A program made the position numbers and the translations under genes. From Bacteroidales bacterium (GTDB taxonomy: Bacteria; Bacteroidota; Bacteroidia; Bacteroidales; UBA3824), in assembly GCA_016287995.1 (NCBI GenBank), contig JAEEXW010000014.1, positions 1 to 17,075 on the forward strand: 17,075 bases of DNA, read 5' to 3'. Below the pieces are notes generated by a model. That model was not told the DNA's origin. It searched no databases and worked only from the letters and a program-made list of their open reading frames with translations. Positions 13,724-17,075 of this stretch are shown here, in pieces. Within the stretch, counting starts at the first letter, position 1. Every line of letters begins with the position of its first letter.

Positions 13724-15355
13724 TTAATAGCCCGGATTCTGCTCCAACATGCCGTTTGACTGAACAACCTCCGCACTCGGAATCGGGAAAAGCAAATCTC
13801 TGTTCTCGTTGAAATCCTTGCCTTCGTCCTGAGGCTCAATCAAGTTCGTTGTTTCAAACTCGTCGGTTGAAACCTGAGTGTTGTATATCACCCAAGAGCC
13901 GTTGGGACCGAAAAGGTTGCAAGCCATTTTTTTACCGTTGTCGTCTGTCCAGCGGCGGATGTCGTAAAGACGGTTGCCTTCCCAAGCGAGTTCAAGACGG
14001 CGTTCCTTGCGGATTGCGTCTCTCAAAGCAGTACCCGTTGCGGTAACGTCAGAGAGGTTGACACGGGAGCGTACAGCGTTCAAATAAGTCTGAGCGTCGC
14101 CGTCTTTGCCGAGTTGATTCTTAACCTCGGCAGCCATAAGTAATACGTCAGCATAACGCAAAAGTCTGTAATTCAAAGCAATATGCGGTGCATCATAGTT
14201 ACCTTCGATACGTTTTGCCAGCGGAATGTAAAGTTTTGCATTTACACGTCCGCTTTTGTGTTTACTCGGAAGTATCGGATATTTACCTTTGATAACTTCT
14301 TCTTCTCCGTTTTCGTTTTTAACTTTATACTCAAACTTATCCATTTGAGTTTCGTTAGGAATTGCAGTAGCATTGTGTTTGATAATCGTACAAAACAATC
14401 TTATATCATCGCCTTCTGCAATATAAGCGTTTTCGAGGTCTGACGAAGGTCCGCCCCACGACCAACCGCTATCATCACGGCTGCCCGCTACGACGGAGAT
14501 TCTTTCGCCGACATTATATGTAATATCCCCTGATGTTTGAATTTCAAAAACGCCTTCTTCACTATTGTTATAATCCATGTTCCATACTTTCGAGAAATCA
14601 TCTAACAAAGCGTATTCGCCACTATTAATCACCGCATCTAAGTATTGTTCAGCCTCTGTATATTTTTCCTGATAAAGATAAACTTTTGCCAACATAGCCA
14701 TTGCAGCACCTTTGGTTGCGCGTCCGAGTTCGCCGTTTTTAATCGTTTCGCTGCGCAATGGCAAAGCCTCAACCGATTCCAAAAAGTCTTGCTCTATTTG
14801 AGCGTAAGTTTCTTCCAAAGAGGCACGTCTGATGTTTTTAGCATCTTCAGGAGTTGCCATGCTGATAACCAAAGGTACGCCACCGAAATTTTTTACAAGT
14901 TCAAAATATTGATAAGCACGTAAGAATTTTGCTTCGGCAATCATACGGTTTTTCTTTTCCTGACTGACAGTGGTTACTTTCGGAACGTATTCCAAAACCG
15001 TGTTGCAATAGTGAATGCCTTTATAACGATACTGCCAAAAGTTAGCCAATGTACCGCTCGTGGTTTTGCCTTGATAAAGTACAAGGTCGTTGTAACCGTC
15101 CTGACCTTGGGTCGTATTGTTCATCCAACCGTCGTCAGTACACATGTCAGCAAGAATATAAGTGTTGTAAATCTGCCACCAGTCGTCAAAAGCCAAAGTC
15201 TGATAACAGCCGTAAACCTGTGCCAAACACTCCTGCTCGTTGTTGAAATAATTATCCAAAACCTGAGTTCCTTTAACGTCCTGCGTTAAAAAATCGTCAG
15301 TGCAGCCGCTCAACGCAACAGCCGCTATTATGCTGTATTTTAATAATCTTCTCAT
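13724..15355 (-). CDS. SusD/RagB-family outer-membrane glycan-binding lipoprotein
   Basis: 543 residues. The lipoprotein signal MRRLLKYSIIAAVALSGC (Cys18) is followed by DDFLTQDVKGTQ, the usual SusD opening. The helical TPR-like core includes KNRMIAEAKFLRAYQYFELVKNFGGVPLV, and the late conserved blocks are YLNAVRSRVNL, IRKERRLELAWEGNRLYDIRRW and the ending RDLLFPIPSAEVVQSNGMLEQNPGY. SusD proteins form the lid of the SusC transporter at the cell surface and capture glycans. The length is normal. It is encoded 100 bases after the susC-like stop, and that gap contains two structured elements that could set relative expression. Specificity of the binding face cannot be predicted here. Confidence 0.95.
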   Translation of the reverse strand: MRRLLKYSIIAAVALSGCTDDFLTQDVKGTQVLDNYFNNEQECLAQVYGCYQTLAFDDWWQIYNTYILADMCTDDGWMNNTTQGQDGYNDLVLYQGKTTSGTLANFWQYRYKGIHYCNTVLEYVPKVTTVSQEKKNRMIAEAKFLRAYQYFELVKNFGGVPLVISMATPEDAKNIRRASLEETYAQIEQDFLESVEALPLRSETIKNGELGRATKGAAMAMLAKVYLYQEKYTEAEQYLDAVINSGEYALLDDFSKVWNMDYNNSEEGVFEIQTSGDITYNVGERISVVAGSRDDSGWSWGGPSSDLENAYIAEGDDIRLFCTIIKHNATAIPNETQMDKFEYKVKNENGEEEVIKGKYPILPSKHKSGRVNAKLYIPLAKRIEGNYDAPHIALNYRLLRYADVLLMAAEVKNQLGKDGDAQTYLNAVRSRVNLSDVTATGTALRDAIRKERRLELAWEGNRLYDIRRWTDDNGKKMACNLFGPNGSWVIYNTQVSTDEFETTNLIEPQDEGKDFNENRDLLFPIPSAEVVQSNGMLEQNPGY

Positions 15356-15377
15356 AATTATAATTTTAATTTTTTTT

Positions 15378-15431
15378 GTTCCCTTTTAAAAAAGGGAACC
15401 GGAAAATTTTTATATTCGCGCGAAAAGCGCG
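15378..15431 (-). repeat. Compound intergenic hairpin repeat, copy B (susC-susD gap)
   Basis: Same plan as the element at 10416-10469. Hairpin arms GTTCCCTTTT/AAAAGGGAAC (15378-15399) are separated by 17 bases (CGGAAAATTTTTATATT) from the hairpin CGCGC-GAAAA-GCGCG (15417-15431). Relative to copy A, TT/AA pairs are replaced by CC/GG on both arms, which keeps pairing. The second hairpin is the reverse complement of that in copy A. Confidence 0.7.
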
Positions 15432-15434
15432 TTT

Positions 15435-15452
15435 AAAAACGGTCTAAGACCG
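15435..15452 (-). terminator. Weak terminator or attenuator after susC
   Basis: On the minus strand CGGTC-TTA-GACCG (15440-15452) is followed by TTTTT (15435-15439), three bases after the susC-like stop codon. The stem has only 5 bp, so partial read-through into susD would be expected. An alternative pairing AACGG/CCGTT overlaps it. Confidence 0.4.
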
Positions 15453-15455
15453 CCG

Positions 15456-17075
15456 TTAAAAGTTAAGATTTACGCCGAATAAGAAAATTTTAGTATTCGG
15501 ATATGCAACACCGTCAACACCACTTTCTGTAACAGAACCTGTTGCTGCGGTTTCGGGGTCAAAGCCGCTGTACTTGGTAATCGTAAACAAGTTTTGTGCA
15601 GATACCGACAATCTGAGCGTACCGAAACGAAGTCTGCCTTCGGGAATCGTGTAACCGATTTGCAACTGTTTGCAACGGAGATAAGAACCGTTTTCAACAA
15701 ACCAATCACTTACAGTGGTGAAATTGCCGTTAGCATCGTTGTAAGAAAGTCTCGGAATGTCGGTTGACTGTCCTTCGTAATGCCATGCATCGTCAAGCGT
15801 ACCTGCCCAAACATTCTGCCCTGAAACACCAGAATAATAACCTTTGGTCTTGTTGAAAATATTGTTGCCCAAAGTGCCGTAGAAATTCATCGAGAAATCC
15901 CACTGTTTGTAGTTTGCACCAAGATTCAATCCGATATACATTTTCGGGAAAGCGTTGCCGATATATGTTTTGTCGTTTTCATCGATAACACCATCGTGAT
16001 TGCGGTCAACAAATTTCAAATCGCCGGGTTGCGCTTTCGGCTGATAAAGATCGCCGTGTTCGTTAGCGTAAGAAATAACCTCTTCCCAATTTTGGAAAAT
16101 ACCGTCTGTCTCATAACCGTAGAATCTTGAAATCTCAGCATCGCTTTCGTTACGGATAATATAGTCGCCGTTGAAACCCTGAGTTAAAATCGGCGAAGAA
16201 ATGCCGAGGTCTTTTGCAACGTTTTTAACGCCAGAAAGATTAACGCCTACTTCATAATTAAAATCTTTTTTCACTTGGTCTTTCCAATTCAAAGAAAGTT
16301 CCCAACCTGTTGCTTCCATACTTCCGACATTTGTCCAAATTTCGCCGTTCCACTCGGGATAACCGAGAATGTTAAGGTTGCTTTCTTTCAAAAGCATATC
16401 GGAGGTTTTCTTTTTATAAATGTCGATAGTTGCCGTCAAACGGTCTTTCAAGAAACCCATATCCAAACCTATATCGTAATCTTCCACTGTTTCCCACTGA
16501 ATGTTGGGATTAGCGGTAGAACTTACGTATGAACCCGTAACAAGGTTGCCGTCAACAACATAGTAAGTAGTTCCAATAGTAGAAAGGTATGCACTGTTGG
16601 CAATCGACTGGTTGCCGACCTTACCCCAACCAAGACGAAGTTTGAGGTTTGTGAAAATGTGCTGGTTTTTCATAAACTCTTCGCCTGTGATTCTCCACGC
16701 ACCTGAAACTGCGGGGAAAATAGCAAATTTGTTGCCTTCGGGGAATTTACTCGAACCGTCAAAACGAATACTTCCCGTAATATAATAACGTGAATCATAG
16801 TTGTACATCACACGGCCAAGGTATGAAACGAGGGTTGAAAATTCGTCTCTACCGTCGGCTTTTTGATTTTCGGTTCCGGCTGCAACATAACGGAGATTTT
16901 CGTTGTTTGAGGGAACGGCATCACGGCTACCGGTCAACCAATAATATGAGAATTTTTCCATCGTATAACCAGCCATAACGTTGAGGCTGTGTTTGTCGGC
17001 AAAAATATTCTGATAGTTCAAAGTGTTTGTCCAGTTCCAATCGTTCCAAACTTTTGACTCTCTTCTTGCAGTGCT
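15456..17075 (-). CDS. SusC/RagA-family TonB-dependent transporter, C-terminal part
   Basis: The frame is open to the right edge, so only the last 539 residues are seen; plug domain, TonB box and signal lie outside. Typical barrel blocks: SLNVMAGYTMEKF, YLGRVMYNYDSRYYITGSIRFDGSSKFPEGNKFAIFPAVSGAWRI, LKLRLGWGKVGNQSI, NPNIQWETVEDYDIGLDMGFLKDRLTATIDIYKKKTSDML, PGDLKFVDRNHDGVIDENDKTYIGNAFPKMYIGLNLG and SYLRCKQLQIGYTIPE. The final GVNLNF ends in Phe, the outer-membrane barrel signal. With the SusD partner it would import oligosaccharides using TonB energy. It is the most upstream gene of the operon in the window; its promoter and any regulator are off the right edge. Confidence 0.96.
   Translation of the reverse strand, partial: STARRESKVWNDWNWTNTLNYQNIFADKHSLNVMAGYTMEKFSYYWLTGSRDAVPSNNENLRYVAAGTENQKADGRDEFSTLVSYLGRVMYNYDSRYYITGSIRFDGSSKFPEGNKFAIFPAVSGAWRITGEEFMKNQHIFTNLKLRLGWGKVGNQSIANSAYLSTIGTTYYVVDGNLVTGSYVSSTANPNIQWETVEDYDIGLDMGFLKDRLTATIDIYKKKTSDMLLKESNLNILGYPEWNGEIWTNVGSMEATGWELSLNWKDQVKKDFNYEVGVNLSGVKNVAKDLGISSPILTQGFNGDYIIRNESDAEISRFYGYETDGIFQNWEEVISYANEHGDLYQPKAQPGDLKFVDRNHDGVIDENDKTYIGNAFPKMYIGLNLGANYKQWDFSMNFYGTLGNNIFNKTKGYYSGVSGQNVWAGTLDDAWHYEGQSTDIPRLSYNDANGNFTTVSDWFVENGSYLRCKQLQIGYTIPEGRLRFGTLRLSVSAQNLFTITKYSGFDPETAATGSVTESGVDGVAYPNTKIFLFGVNLNF

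Noticed and set aside
15356..15455. Separate promoter for susD
   Set aside because: No TAnnTTTG element with a TTTG at proper distance is present on the minus strand; the gap is occupied by hairpins.

Overview
The window looks like a piece of a Bacteroidetes chromosome, probably order Bacteroidales. The evidence is a SusC/SusD pair next to lipoprotein glycoside hydrolases, a class III fructose-1,6-bisphosphatase, an AAA-ATPase/PD-(D/E)XK gene of the type common in that phylum, A-rich leaders instead of clear Shine-Dalgarno sites, and two promoters of the form TTTG-N19/20-TAnnTTT. Species cannot be told from the sequence.

Left part (1-4714, plus strand). The 3' part of an MmeI-like (type IIL) restriction-modification gene enters from the left edge. 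Its reading frame is interrupted, but never closed, by a 735-bp insert (76-810). The insert carries palindromic GC-rich repeats and a DUF559 (Vsr-like) endonuclease domain. A second, unrelated double palindrome lies in frame near the C-terminus. Then come a secreted MbnP-like protein, the class III fbp gene with its own promoter, and a tRNA-Thr(CGT) with its own promoter.

Middle part (4715-8062). A poor stretch holds two small doubtful ORFs and a decayed phage tail tape-measure gene with two frameshifts and an amber codon. A minus-strand AAA-ATPase/PD-(D/E)XK protein of unknown function follows. A strong minus-strand terminator (8031-8062) separates it from the next unit.

Right part (8063-17075, minus strand). 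This is the distal part of a polysaccharide utilization locus, transcribed right to left: susC-like (cut by the right edge), susD-like, GH30, GH30, GH35, terminator. SusC/SusD would bind and import oligosaccharides across the outer membrane. The three hydrolases all have lipoprotein signals and would act at the cell surface or in the periplasm. A beta-linked, possibly galactose-containing glycan is a reasonable but unproven substrate. The intergenic gaps hold structured RNA-like elements: two copies of a compound hairpin repeat with compensatory base changes (10416-10469 and 15378-15431), and an 18-bp hairpin that pairs fully only in the minus-strand transcript (11985-12026).

The least ordinary items are the in-frame nuclease-plus-palindrome insert in the type IIL gene and the covarying hairpin repeat between genes of the utilization operon.
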